NCBI GenBank assembly: GCA_051866775.1
Contig: JBJDXR010000047.1
Coordinates: 1 to 64,000, forward strand
Direction: 5' to 3'
DNA: 64,000 bases
Origin: RUG626 sp051866775
Lineage (GTDB): Bacteria > Bacillota > Clostridia > Oscillospirales > Oscillospiraceae
Part shown: piece by piece, positions 41,741 to 50,596 of the stretch
Position numbering within the stretch: the stretch's first letter is position 1
How the letters are laid out: the number at the start of each line of letters is the position of its first letter
Notes under the pieces: generated by a model
Seen by the model: the letters and a program-made list of their open reading frames with translations, nothing else
Database searches by the model: none
What the model was told of the DNA's origin: nothing
Made by a program: the position numbers and the translations under genes

Positions 41741-42712
41741 TTAGTTCTGCTTTGTCTCCGCCTCAGAAAGCTCTTTTGCGCGGCAGCATGAGACAAAGCG
41801 TCCCGGTACGATCTCCTCAAGTGTCTGCGGCTGATGGCACGCCTCAGTAGCATACATACATCTGGCAGCAAAACGGCAGCCGGGCTTTGGATTGATCGGT
41901 GAGGTGATCTCACCCTTAAGCAGAATACGCTGGCTCTTCTTGTGAATATTCATCGAAGGTATAGCGGAGAGCAGCGCCTTAGTATAGGGGTGATACTGCT
42001 TCTTAAACAAATCCTTCGCAGGGCTTGTCTCGACAAGCTGGCCGAGGTACATAACGCTGATGTTGTCGGAAATATGTCTGACAACGGACAGGTCATGGGT
42101 AATGAACATATAGGTAAGACCCTTCTCCTTCTGGAGATCCTGAAGCAGGTTCAGAACCTGAGCCTGAATGGAGACGTCCAGAGCAGAGACCGGCTCATCG
42201 CAGACGATGAACTTCGGATCAAGTGCAAGAGCACGGGCGATACCGACACGCTGACGGCGGCCGCCGTCCAGCTCATGAGGATAGGCCATTCTGAGACGCT
42301 TTGCGATACCGACAAGATCCATCAGCTCCGCGGTCCTCTTATCAAGCTCCGCGCTGCTCATCTTATGGGTCTGACGCATAGGCTCTCTTATGGTGTCCTC
42401 AACGGTATAACGGGGGTCAAGCGAGGAGTACGGATCCTGAAATATGATCTGGCACTCGGTTCTATAGTTTCTGAGCTTATGACCCTTCAGGATAGTTACA
42501 TCCTTCCCATCAAAGGTAAAGCTGCCCTCTGTGCTGTCCTCAAGGTGGGTGAGAACACGTCCAAGCGTAGACTTGCCGCAGCCGGACTCACCGACAACGC
42601 CCATGGTCTCGCCTTGCTTGATGGTCATAGTGATATCATCGACAGCATGGACCTTGCCGCGCTTTGTATCAAAATACTTCTTGAGGTTTTTGACTTCCAC
42701 TAACTCAGCCAT
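41741..42712 (-). CDS. Opp/Dpp-type ABC importer ATPase, F subunit (cassette 3)
   Basis: The 323-residue ATPase has Walker A GESGCGKST, Walker B FIVCDEPVSALD, H-loop ITHDLSV and the signature HELDGGRRQR with Asp replacing Ser, as in cassettes 1 and 2. The C-terminal part has CRFAARCMYATEAC and SCC. It overlaps the D gene by 8 bp, the same overlap as in the other cassettes. GGAGGG precedes the ATG. Confidence 0.93.
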   Translation of the reverse strand: MAELVEVKNLKKYFDTKRGKVHAVDDITMTIKQGETMGVVGESGCGKSTLGRVLTHLEDSTEGSFTFDGKDVTILKGHKLRNYRTECQIIFQDPYSSLDPRYTVEDTIREPMRQTHKMSSAELDKRTAELMDLVGIAKRLRMAYPHELDGGRRQRVGIARALALDPKFIVCDEPVSALDVSIQAQVLNLLQDLQKEKGLTYMFITHDLSVVRHISDNISVMYLGQLVETSPAKDLFKKQYHPYTKALLSAIPSMNIHKKSQRILLKGEITSPINPKPGCRFAARCMYATEACHQPQTLEEIVPGRFVSCCRAKELSEAETKQN

Positions 42713-43682
42713 TTACTGTTCCCTCCTTAAAACATCTGCAGAAATGACCGGGGGCGATCTCCTTATAGGGAGGAGCCTCCTTGCTGCACTGCTCGGTTGC
42801 GAACTTGCAGCGCGGATGGAACTTACAGCCGGTCGGAAGATTTGACGGATCAGGCGGGAGTCCCTCAACAGGAGAGAGTCTTTCCTCTTCGCCCTCAAGT
42901 GAAGGTACAGCGCCGAACAGGCCGACGGTATAAGGATGCGCCATTCTGTCAAATATGTCCTCCAGAGAACCATACTCAACGATCTCGCCGGCGTAGATGA
43001 CGGCGACATCGTCGCACATCTCACCGACAACGCCAAGGTCGTGGGTAATCATTATGGTCGAGGTGCCTCTCTGTTCATGAAGGTCCCTCATAAGGTCAAG
43101 CATCTGAGCCTGAATCGTAACGTCAAGAGCCGTGGTAGGCTCGTCAGCAATGAGAAGCTCAGGGCTGCACGCAAGCGCTATTGCGATAACAACACGCTGC
43201 TTCATGCCGCCGGAAAACTGATGAGGATACTCAACGTAACGCTCCGCAGGGATGCCGACAGTCTCAAGCATCTTCTCAGCACGCTCACGTGCTTCGACTT
43301 TTGAGCAATGCTCATGAAGCTCTATAACCTCAGCAATCTGGTTTCCGACAGACATTACCGGATTAAGTGCAGTCATCGGATCCTGGAAGATCATGGACAT
43401 GGCCTTGCCGCGCATCTCGCACAGCTCCGGCTCTGTCTGCTTAAGGATGTCTTTACCGTCGAGGATAACCTCACCGCTCAGGACCTTTGCAGGCGGGTGC
43501 GGGAGGATTCCCATGATGGTCTTTGCGATAGTTGTCTTACCAGCGCCGGTCTCACCGACGAGTCCAAGGGTCTCGCCCTTCCGCATAGTCAGGGAGAGAT
43601 TGTTTACTGCGCAAACAGTCTCTTTTTTCAGGACGTAATGGACGGTAAGGTCATTAATTGTCAAAAAATTGTTATTATCCAT
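42705..43682 (-). CDS. Opp/Dpp-type ABC importer ATPase, D subunit (cassette 3)
   Basis: The 325-residue ATPase has Walker A GETGAGKTT, canonical signature FSGGMKQR, Walker B LLIADEPTTALD and C-terminal CKFHPRCKFATEQC. I start at the ATG 43680-43682 (MDNNN), five bases after AGGTGA; a GTG five codons earlier would overlap that site. It overlaps the F gene by 8 bp and follows the C gene by 15 bp. Confidence 0.92.
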   Translation of the reverse strand: MDNNNFLTINDLTVHYVLKKETVCAVNNLSLTMRKGETLGLVGETGAGKTTIAKTIMGILPHPPAKVLSGEVILDGKDILKQTEPELCEMRGKAMSMIFQDPMTALNPVMSVGNQIAEVIELHEHCSKVEARERAEKMLETVGIPAERYVEYPHQFSGGMKQRVVIAIALACSPELLIADEPTTALDVTIQAQMLDLMRDLHEQRGTSTIMITHDLGVVGEMCDDVAVIYAGEIVEYGSLEDIFDRMAHPYTVGLFGAVPSLEGEEERLSPVEGLPPDPSNLPTGCKFHPRCKFATEQCSKEAPPYKEIAPGHFCRCFKEGTVNG

Positions 43683-43697
43683 ATCATTCACCTGCAC

Positions 43698-44603
43698 TTA
43701 CTTCTTGAGCTTAGGATCGAGCGCATCACGGAGTGCGTCACCGAACAGGTTCATCGCAAGGACGAAAACAATAAGACAGATGCCCGGGCAAATTGTCAGG
43801 TAAGGATAATTCTTAATGTAGTCTCGTCCAGCAGAGAGCAGAGCGCCCCACTCAGGAATTTCCTGAGGCACGCCGACGCCGAGGAAGCTAAGTCCCGCGG
43901 CAGCCATGATAGTACCGCCGATTCTCATTGTGGAAGTAACAATTACCGGGGACAGGGAGTTGGGGATGACATGGCTCATAATTTTCTTTGCAAGGTTGCA
44001 GTTTGACATATCAGCGGCATCAATATATTCCTGATCGCGGATACCCATAACAGACGCACGCTGAATACGGATAAAGGATGGGATACCTGCAATTCCCAGG
44101 GCGATCGTGGTATTAAGCACGCCGCCGCCAAGAACCACGCAGAGCACCATGTTAAGGAGAACGCCGGGGATCGACTGAATAACGTCGAGTATACGCATAA
44201 CGGCGTTATCAAACACTCCACCGAAATAGCCGGAGAGGGAGCCTATTATAAGGCCGAACACAAGCGCTATTGCAGTAGCGCCGGCGCCCAGCGCAATGGA
44301 TGTCTTGGCTCCATGAACCACACGGCTGAACAGGTCACGTCCAATATTATCAGTTCCGAAAATATGGCCGTTCTCAAAAGGCTTGGCAAAAATATCGCCG
44401 GTCATCTCTGCCGCTGTATATGGGGCTATGTAGTCAGCAAAAATAGAAAGCACGAGCATGATCACTATAACGACAAGAGAGGCTATAGCTACTGGGTTTG
44501 AGAAAAGGCGCTTCATAACCTCGCCCATACGGCTCTGCTTCTTCGCTACTTCTTCATGATTATCAGCGACATTAGTGGTTGTTTTTGTAGCTTCGTTCGC
44601 CAT
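43698..44603 (-). CDS. Opp/Dpp-type ABC importer permease, C subunit (cassette 3)
   Basis: The 301-residue permease has a 30-residue polar N-terminus, a first membrane helix near 37-57, HIFGTDNIGRDLFSRVVHG, the EAA-loop region EYIDAADMSNCNLAKKIMSH, and the terminal GDALRDALDPKLK. AGGAGG lies 11 bases before the ATG. It lies 5 bp after the B gene. It forms the translocation channel with the B subunit. Confidence 0.93.
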   Translation of the reverse strand: MANEATKTTTNVADNHEEVAKKQSRMGEVMKRLFSNPVAIASLVVIVIMLVLSIFADYIAPYTAAEMTGDIFAKPFENGHIFGTDNIGRDLFSRVVHGAKTSIALGAGATAIALVFGLIIGSLSGYFGGVFDNAVMRILDVIQSIPGVLLNMVLCVVLGGGVLNTTIALGIAGIPSFIRIQRASVMGIRDQEYIDAADMSNCNLAKKIMSHVIPNSLSPVIVTSTMRIGGTIMAAAGLSFLGVGVPQEIPEWGALLSAGRDYIKNYPYLTICPGICLIVFVLAMNLFGDALRDALDPKLKK

Positions 44604-44608
44604 AGCTC

Positions 44609-45559
44609 TTACTTCCTCCTTTTCCCGGTGACATATCTGGCCTTAATGCGCGGGTCGACCATCGCAAGGGCTATATCAGACAGAAGCATAACCACGCAGA
44701 AGAACATGGAGGTTACGACAACGCCGCCCATAACGCCGATGTGGTCACGCTGTGAAACGCAGGTCGTGAGGAAGTTTCCGATTCCAGGAATCGAGAAAAC
44801 CTTCTCAATGATGATTCCGCCGCCCAGCATTGTACCGAAGTTCATACCGGCAAGGGTGATTATCGGGATAAGAGCGTTAGGAAGCGCGTGCTTAAAGACT
44901 ACCTTGCGCCAAGGCAGTCCTTTGGACTTAGCCATAAGTACATAGTCGGAATTGAGCACGTCCAACATTCCGGAACGGGTCTGACGGCACATATTGGCAA
45001 TACCGTGGAAGCAGTTTGCCATTATAGGGAGTATCCAGCTCTTTACACCGTCCTTCATACCGTAAGCAGGGAGCCATCCAAGCTTATAGGAGAACAGGAG
45101 GACCAGCATAAGTGCAAGCCAGAAGCCAGGAGTGGAGGATCCAAGCAGGGCAATAACGGTGGCCAGATAGTCGCCCGGCTTATTCTGATGCAGTGCCGCA
45201 TAAATACCAAGCGGAATACCGATAACGATAGATATCAGAATTCCGAACACCGCAAATATAAGCGAGTTTCCTATACGGGTGCTTATCTCATAGCCAACGG
45301 AAACGCCTGTTGCGAGGCAGTTGCCAAGATCGAAATGGAATATCAGCTTATAAAGGTAATTGCCCAGCTGGACAATATATGGTTTATCGATTCCCATCGC
45401 GATACGGGTGGCCTCAATATCTTCTTCGCTTGCGCCTGCGCCGGCTGCGATTTCAGCAGGATCACCGGGAGTGAACCAAAGGATAGTGAAGACCAGCCAT
45501 ACAACGCCGATAACGATAGGGATCATCAGGAGTATACGCTTTATGACATATTTAATCAT
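44609..45559 (-). CDS. Opp/Dpp-type ABC importer permease, B subunit (cassette 3)
   Basis: The 316-residue membrane protein begins IKYVIKRILLMIPIVIGVV, with about six membrane segments, the EAA loop DYVLMAKSKGLPWRKVVFKHALPNA, and the terminal VDPRIKARYV. I start at the ATG seven bases after GAGG. A gap of 184 bp with a GC-rich hairpin (45661-45682) separates it from the binding-protein gene. Confidence 0.93.
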   Translation of the reverse strand: MIKYVIKRILLMIPIVIGVVWLVFTILWFTPGDPAEIAAGAGASEEDIEATRIAMGIDKPYIVQLGNYLYKLIFHFDLGNCLATGVSVGYEISTRIGNSLIFAVFGILISIVIGIPLGIYAALHQNKPGDYLATVIALLGSSTPGFWLALMLVLLFSYKLGWLPAYGMKDGVKSWILPIMANCFHGIANMCRQTRSGMLDVLNSDYVLMAKSKGLPWRKVVFKHALPNALIPIITLAGMNFGTMLGGGIIIEKVFSIPGIGNFLTTCVSQRDHIGVMGGVVVTSMFFCVVMLLSDIALAMVDPRIKARYVTGKRRK

Positions 45560-45660
45560 TGTCAAACCTCAATAAAAAGTTATCTTCGCCTGATTTCTTC
45601 TTTACTACGTTCAAGTTTACCATAGTCGACTTAACTCGGCAATGGTAATTTTAAACCGAC

Positions 45661-45682
45661 GGGGGCGGCTAATGCCGCCCCC
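45661..45682 (-). promoter_or_regulatory. Intercistronic hairpin between binding-protein and permease genes (cassette 3)
   Basis: GGGGGCGGC-TAAT-GCCGCCCCC is a perfect 9-bp, all-GC stem. Together with the hairpins at 6519-6558 and 31756-31790, it shows that all three cassettes place a strong stem here, although the sequences differ. Confidence 0.65.
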
Positions 45683-45743
45683 CTCAGCCATTTAAAATTC
45701 AGCTTAAAAACTGGGCGTTAAATGCAATGTACCGCTTCAGAGA

Positions 45744-47387
45744 TTAGTCAGCAAAATAGGGCCAATCCTCAGAATAGGTGCAGGCGCCAACAATCAGGTT
45801 GTTCTTGAAGTTGGTAAGCAGGCCCTCAACATAGGGAGAATGGGCAGCGTCGAACATACCGATCATGTACTGATAGGTAATGGCATGATCCATAACATAG
45901 TATATGACATTGTCGTAGTCTTCCTGAGTAGAATCGGCAAGCTTAGCAGCATCGACATACTCCTGAAGCTCCTCAAAGTAGAAGTCTCCGCCGTAAGCAG
46001 AACCATATTTGTTGTTGTTCTTGTCAAACCAGGAAACAAGGGTCTGCATGATGTGAGGACCAGTCAGAGAAGAAGTACGGTCGCAGAGATCCCAAGCAGT
46101 AAAGTCGCCCTGAACCTGAGTGGAGACAGCGGTCTCGTAAAGCTCAGTAACAACCTTGATTCCGAGAGGCTCAAGAGCTGCGGTCAGATAAGCGCCGGTG
46201 TTCTCATTGATGGTGTTGATAGAGCCGGACCATTTAACAGTGATGCCTCCGTCAGGATAGTCACTCTTTGCCATGTACTCCTTGGCGGTATCGAGGTTCT
46301 GAGTATAATAATCCATGTAATTATACCAATCCTCGTTGAAGCCCTGTGCAGCGGACAGGCCGTATCCGGTGGGGACCTCACCTATGCCGGCGTAAACGGT
46401 GTCAATGATCGCCTGAGCATCGATAGCATAGCATACAGCCTTACGGAGGTTCTCATCCTGGAACACGGAGTTCTCGGAGCAGTTGAACATGATCTGCTTC
46501 CACTGAATGGAGGGAAGCTCGGTCACAACGATGTCATCGTTAGCCTTAGCATCAGCAACGAGGGAGCCGTCGATCCATGCGCAGATCTGAGTGGTGTCAG
46601 GATCTTCCATGGCGATGCCCATCTGGGTGGTCTCGTTAACGATGTTATACTCGATAACATCAATGTTAGCCTGGCTGGTAGGAGCGGTGAGCTCTTCGGT
46701 CTGCCAGTAATCGTCTCTCTTCTCGACAGTGGTGGTGGAGCCGGCTATGAACTCAGTGCAGACATACGGGCCGGTACCGACGCAGACATCGCCGTCGCCG
46801 CATGCGGTGTAGGAAGCCTCGGTGGCCATCCAGCCGGTCTCGCAGATCCAGTAGAAGGTGCCGGGGGTGGAGATGGTGGTCTTCATATTGAACTCATAGT
46901 CGTTTATGATCTCGATCTCCTCAACATAGCTGGCGGTGGTGACAGCATTGGCAACCTGCTGCTCAATGCTGAACTTAACGTCGCTGGAGGTGAAGGGATT
47001 TCCATTGGCGTCGGTTATGTAATCATAAAGAGTGCAGTGCCAGGTGTAATCATCCAGCTGCTCAAAATCCTTAAGAAGGACGCCGATAAACTCATCAGAC
47101 TGGTACTGCTTACGCTCACCAAGACGCTCATAAACGCCGCCGTACATGATTCCGACGTACGGGTTCCACTTGAAGAACGGTGAGAAGTCGGCAACGGTGT
47201 TGGTCAGAGCAACAGTGACCTTTGTACGTCTGCCTTCATTTTCGTTGCCAGAGTTGTTAGTATCGGTACCGCCGGGATTAGACGTATCGCCGCCTTTATT
47301 GTCGTTTGTCTCTTTTGAGCAACCGACAAGGGCGAAAATCATTACCAAGGCAAGTACCAGTGCTGTGATTTTTGCGATCTTTTTCAT
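45744..47387 (-). CDS. Extracellular solute-binding lipoprotein, family 5 (cassette 3)
   Basis: The 547-residue product begins MKKIAKITALVLALVMIFAL with lipobox LVGC, then an Asn/Gly/Thr-rich linker to about residue 55 and a family 5 binding domain (FTSSDVKFSIEQQ, GTGPYVCTEF, AVCYAIDAQAIIDTVYAG). I start at this ATG, with AAGGAG seven bases upstream, rather than one 34 codons earlier that would spoil the signal peptide. It delivers an unknown solute to the cassette 3 permease. A TATAAT box lies at 47458-47463. Confidence 0.93.
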   Translation of the reverse strand: MKKIAKITALVLALVMIFALVGCSKETNDNKGGDTSNPGGTDTNNSGNENEGRRTKVTVALTNTVADFSPFFKWNPYVGIMYGGVYERLGERKQYQSDEFIGVLLKDFEQLDDYTWHCTLYDYITDANGNPFTSSDVKFSIEQQVANAVTTASYVEEIEIINDYEFNMKTTISTPGTFYWICETGWMATEASYTACGDGDVCVGTGPYVCTEFIAGSTTTVEKRDDYWQTEELTAPTSQANIDVIEYNIVNETTQMGIAMEDPDTTQICAWIDGSLVADAKANDDIVVTELPSIQWKQIMFNCSENSVFQDENLRKAVCYAIDAQAIIDTVYAGIGEVPTGYGLSAAQGFNEDWYNYMDYYTQNLDTAKEYMAKSDYPDGGITVKWSGSINTINENTGAYLTAALEPLGIKVVTELYETAVSTQVQGDFTAWDLCDRTSSLTGPHIMQTLVSWFDKNNNKYGSAYGGDFYFEELQEYVDAAKLADSTQEDYDNVIYYVMDHAITYQYMIGMFDAAHSPYVEGLLTNFKNNLIVGACTYSEDWPYFAD

Positions 47388-47762
47388 AGCTATTCTCCTT
47401 TTTTCACAAAAGTGTTCTCCAGATGAGATGCACTGTTTCCCGTCTGGATGTGATACAATTATAACAATCATTGATGAAAAAATCATCACTTTTATTCGGA
47501 ATTACTCATGCCAAATTTTTGACTTGCACTTGTCTTTTTAGTCGATTTCATATATTAATGCGCACAAAAAGCCCGGGCCAATTTAGTTAAACATGACAAA
47601 AAAGCCGTTTTATCCCGAGGCTCCCCAAAAGGCCTACTTATGTCAAAAATTTGATTTAGATGTTTTATTTAACTATGGCCAGGTTGATTTTTTGTACCGT
47701 ATCAACTACAATTATTTTATTCCTAATTATTAGCATTTTAATAAGTTACATAAGGAGTGAAA
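47388..47762. other. Divergent control region between cassette 3 and the lactonase-like gene
   Basis: This 375-bp gene-free stretch holds a TATAAT box on the minus strand (47458-47463) and an imperfect inverted repeat CCAGA...TCTGG (47429-47457) between it and the binding-protein start. It also holds the plus-strand promoter at 47684-47712. The middle is AT-rich with a GCCCGGGC palindrome near 47571. Nothing else is seen. Confidence 0.45.
47684..47712 (+). promoter_or_regulatory. Predicted promoter of the lactonase-like gene
   Basis: TTGATT (47684-47689), 17-bp spacer, TACAAT (47707-47712), 50 bp before the start codon. Confidence 0.6.
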
Positions 47763-48908
47763 ATGAAATTGAATTCTTTTGCTTTAGTAGGTGCATGGGG
47801 TTACGATGAGAGCGCCGATGAGCACGGCATCCATCTCTTTAAGCTTGACGAGACATCGGGAGCTCTTGAGTTTGTCAGCAGCTCTCTGAGGAACGTCCGC
47901 GCCGGTGGCCCCTGCTGGCACCCAACAAAGGACATTCTCTACGTCCCCAATGAATCTGCAGCGACCGGCCGCGGTGCCCGCAATGGCAGCGCCAGCATCT
48001 ATGCGGTTTCTGTTGACCCCACGACCGGAGAGGTCTCCGAGTTGGGCCACGCTCCCGCGCTGGGTGCAAACCCCGCATATGTGGCTGTGGATATGGAGGG
48101 AAAGTATCTCCTCTCCGCCAATCACGGCAGCCCTCAGGCGGTTCTCAGAACAGTCAAGAACGAGGACGGCTTTTTCTCATCTGAGGTCGTTCCTGATGAA
48201 TCCAATCTTGTACTCTTCGAGCTTAATGAGGACGGCACGGTGGGCAAGGCTGCCGACGTTATCAAGTTCCCCGCAGTAAACGGCCGCCGCTCCATGCTCC
48301 ACTGTGTGCTTCGCGCCCCCGACATGGACTTGTTCGCCGTATGCGATATCGGCGCAGGCGCTGTTTATATGGTTAAGATTGACGGAGGCAAACTGGTCAT
48401 CGCGGGTCAGCTTGCGTGTCACGAGACCGCCTCTGCCAGATACTGCGCTTTCCACCCGACGAAGAAGCTGCTTCTTCTCAATAATGAGGAGACCGACACC
48501 GTCAGCGTGATAAGCTATGACGAAAACGGCAAGATGGTCCCGACCGGCTGTGCCAGCGCGGTGACCGCCGATCACGTGGGCAAGTTCCAGCAGTCTGACG
48601 TATCCGTTACACCGGACGGCCGTTACCTTTACTCCCTTGTCCGCGCCAACAACACAATTGCTTCCTTCAGCATAGGAGAGGACGGCTCCCTCACTCAGAT
48701 AGAGGTCATTCCGCTTGACGGCGTCTCCCCCAAGGGCTGCGCCATTTCCCCTGACGGCAGGTACTTCTATGTTGCCGCGAAGGTAAGCGGAGCCATACTG
48801 CTCTACAGCATTGGTAACGATGGACGCCTTACCTTCACCGGGAACAAATTTGAGGTCGAAAACCCCGCGAACTTTATGTTCCTTAAGTACGGTTCTCCCG
48901 TCAGATAA
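47763..48908 (+). CDS. Lactonase-family seven-bladed beta-propeller protein (YbhE/6-phosphogluconolactonase-like)
   Basis: The 381-residue product has repeated propeller blade ends such as NPAYVAVDMEGKYLLSANHG, SDVSVTPDGRYLYSLVRAN and KGCAISPDGRYFYVAAKVSG. The family includes E. coli 6-phosphogluconolactonase YbhE and muconate-lactonizing-type propellers. With no pentose phosphate genes near, hydrolysis of another lactone is equally possible. I start at the ATG five bases after AAGGAG. It is a single-gene unit with its own promoter and terminator. Confidence 0.9.
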   Translation: MKLNSFALVGAWGYDESADEHGIHLFKLDETSGALEFVSSSLRNVRAGGPCWHPTKDILYVPNESAATGRGARNGSASIYAVSVDPTTGEVSELGHAPALGANPAYVAVDMEGKYLLSANHGSPQAVLRTVKNEDGFFSSEVVPDESNLVLFELNEDGTVGKAADVIKFPAVNGRRSMLHCVLRAPDMDLFAVCDIGAGAVYMVKIDGGKLVIAGQLACHETASARYCAFHPTKKLLLLNNEETDTVSVISYDENGKMVPTGCASAVTADHVGKFQQSDVSVTPDGRYLYSLVRANNTIASFSIGEDGSLTQIEVIPLDGVSPKGCAISPDGRYFYVAAKVSGAILLYSIGNDGRLTFTGNKFEVENPANFMFLKYGSPVR

Positions 48909-48916
48909 GTTAAAGC

Positions 48917-48960
48917 AAAAAAATGATCGGTACGGACAATGTCCGTACCGATCATTTTTA
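48917..48960 (+). terminator. Terminator after the lactonase-like gene
   Basis: AAAAATGATCGGTACGGAC and GTCCGTACCGATCATTTTT form a perfect 19-bp stem around AAT. Confidence 0.9.
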
Positions 48961-48968
48961 CTTAGGAT

Positions 48969-49005
48969 GCACCAAAGGGCGCCGGATCGGGGCGCCCTTT
49001 AGTGC
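48969..49005 (-). terminator. Hairpin after the alpha/beta hydrolase gene
   Basis: TGCAC-C-AAAGGGCGCC pairs with GGCGCCCTTT-A-GTGCA (one mismatch). It lies 40 bp past the minus-strand hydrolase stop, next to the previous terminator. The T-run is short. Confidence 0.6.
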
Positions 49006-49044
49006 ATTCAGAAGGAGATCAACAAAATCAATCAGTACGAGTTA

Positions 49045-50292
49045 TCAGTTAAAACGTCCCTCAGTGAGCCAGTTTGAAACATACTGGCACTGGGTGTAAA
49101 GCGCATCGCCGTACTTCTCAGGCTCAGGAGTTCCCCAGCCGTGGGTGAGTCCCTCAGAGAAGGCAATGGTCTTATCCTCGCTCTTGGCGTTCTTATAAGC
49201 CCACTCGGCGTTTATATACTCATAGCCTGCGGTGTGGCCCATGAGAAGCAGCGGGCAGGAGATCATCTTAACGTTACCGGCGGAGCAGGTGAAGCAGCTC
49301 TCAAAATCAATACCGTTCAAATAATCCTCACCGTAATCATAGTCCTCAGTTACGTTCAGCTCCATCCAGAGGAAGTCCTTAACAGTGGTCTGAAGGGCTG
49401 CACGCATGGTCCCGGCAAACGCGGGGTTCTCCTGATGGAAGCGGACGCTGGGAACGATCTGGTGGGTGATGGTACCGCCGTTATGTACCAGATCCCATTC
49501 CTCCTTGGTGTGGGCGAAGATGCTCATATCGCTGGCAAACAGCTTGGGAGAATTGTTGATGCCGATGCAGTCGGGGATTATGAACGGCTCGTTGTCTGAG
49601 TAAATGCCCTCGCCGCGGCTGATGAGGTCCCAGCGCTCCTCGGCCTTCTCCAGCAGCTTGTTGTAACGGTTGCGCTGGGCCATGAGGAATTTATGCTTAA
49701 ACTCCTCGGAGTAGTGGCTCTTTCCGCCGGCCACAAAGCCGTTGGCGGGGTTCAGGGGATCGAGAGTCTTGTTTATCTTAAGTCCGTTGCCCTCCTCAAT
49801 AAAGGCGGGGTTCATGGACATAAGGTGCATTACCATGAAGCCGAAGTTCGCGTCCAGAAGCATAAGGCCGTCAGCCGGCTCAAGCTTCATGTCAGGGAAA
49901 GGCAGGCGGCGGTCAGGTCCCTGATAGATGCCGACGCCGTTTTCAGCGATCTTCTGATAACCGCTCATAACGCCGGCGCCGCGGCTCTGACCCATAAGGA
50001 CGATCTTTTCAACGCCCTCCATCTCACGCAGACGCTCTACGCATCTGCCCATGATCTGAAACTGTTCGATAAAAGATGCCACATCAGGTACACAGTAAGC
50101 CGTGCGGAATCCGAACTTCGCCATGGCCATAAGGAAAGGATGATAGAGCGTCCTGCCGAGTCCGCCGTGCATCGCTGCAACTGTTATACCGGAAAACTCG
50201 GTTTTTTCAACAGGCTCAGTGACGAGCATGTTTGCACCGTTAACTCTGATGTAGGTCTCTTTGAATTCGCATTCCTTAAATACTTTGCTCAA
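49045..50292 (-). CDS. Alpha/beta hydrolase, serine esterase-like
   Basis: The 415-residue product has an N-terminal TVAAMHGGLGRTLYHP (oxyanion region), nucleophile elbow IVLMGQSRGAGVMSG (GxSxG), PLLLMGHTAGYEYI and a late GLTHGW with the likely catalytic histidine. It belongs to the alpha/beta hydrolase fold but to no subgroup I can name. No signal peptide is seen. The start codon is TTG, with GGAGGG eight bases upstream. It is a single gene with a predicted promoter at 50430-50458. Confidence 0.82.
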   Translation of the reverse strand: MSKVFKECEFKETYIRVNGANMLVTEPVEKTEFSGITVAAMHGGLGRTLYHPFLMAMAKFGFRTAYCVPDVASFIEQFQIMGRCVERLREMEGVEKIVLMGQSRGAGVMSGYQKIAENGVGIYQGPDRRLPFPDMKLEPADGLMLLDANFGFMVMHLMSMNPAFIEEGNGLKINKTLDPLNPANGFVAGGKSHYSEEFKHKFLMAQRNRYNKLLEKAEERWDLISRGEGIYSDNEPFIIPDCIGINNSPKLFASDMSIFAHTKEEWDLVHNGGTITHQIVPSVRFHQENPAFAGTMRAALQTTVKDFLWMELNVTEDYDYGEDYLNGIDFESCFTCSAGNVKMISCPLLLMGHTAGYEYINAEWAYKNAKSEDKTIAFSEGLTHGWGTPEPEKYGDALYTQCQYVSNWLTEGRFN

Positions 50293-50429
50293 TTTTAGTT
50301 CCCTCCATAAATTAATCGTCGATCCAATTCAAAAATGTAGCCTGACGATAGAGCGTCTTGTTATAAACCGCTCCGCACATACAAAGGAAAGATATGTGTA
50401 TGTATGGCCTCTCATTTTTACATTGTAAT

Positions 50430-50458
50430 TATATTAAAATCAAATTAAAACCGCAATG
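50430..50458 (-). promoter_or_regulatory. Predicted promoter of the alpha/beta hydrolase gene
   Basis: On the minus strand TTGCGG (50453-50458), 17-bp spacer, TATAAT (50430-50435). The -35 matches at three positions only. The rest of the 50293-50596 gap holds a long leader and the terminator at 50526-50561. Confidence 0.45.
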
Positions 50459-50525
50459 CACCTATTAATACACAATTTTTGACGAAAATAAGCTTTGAAG
50501 ACTTAAAAGCAATGTACAAATTAAT

Positions 50526-50561
50526 CAAAAAGGCCTGACGTTAACTATCAGGCCCTTTTTT
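50526..50561 (-). terminator. Terminator after the thioredoxin reductase gene
   Basis: AAAAAGGCCTGA and TCAGGCCCTTTTTT form a stem with A/T-runs at both ends, 36 bp past the trxB stop. Confidence 0.85.
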
Positions 50562-50596
50562 ATGTACTTGCGGTTTAGGTTTTACCGAAAAAGGGT

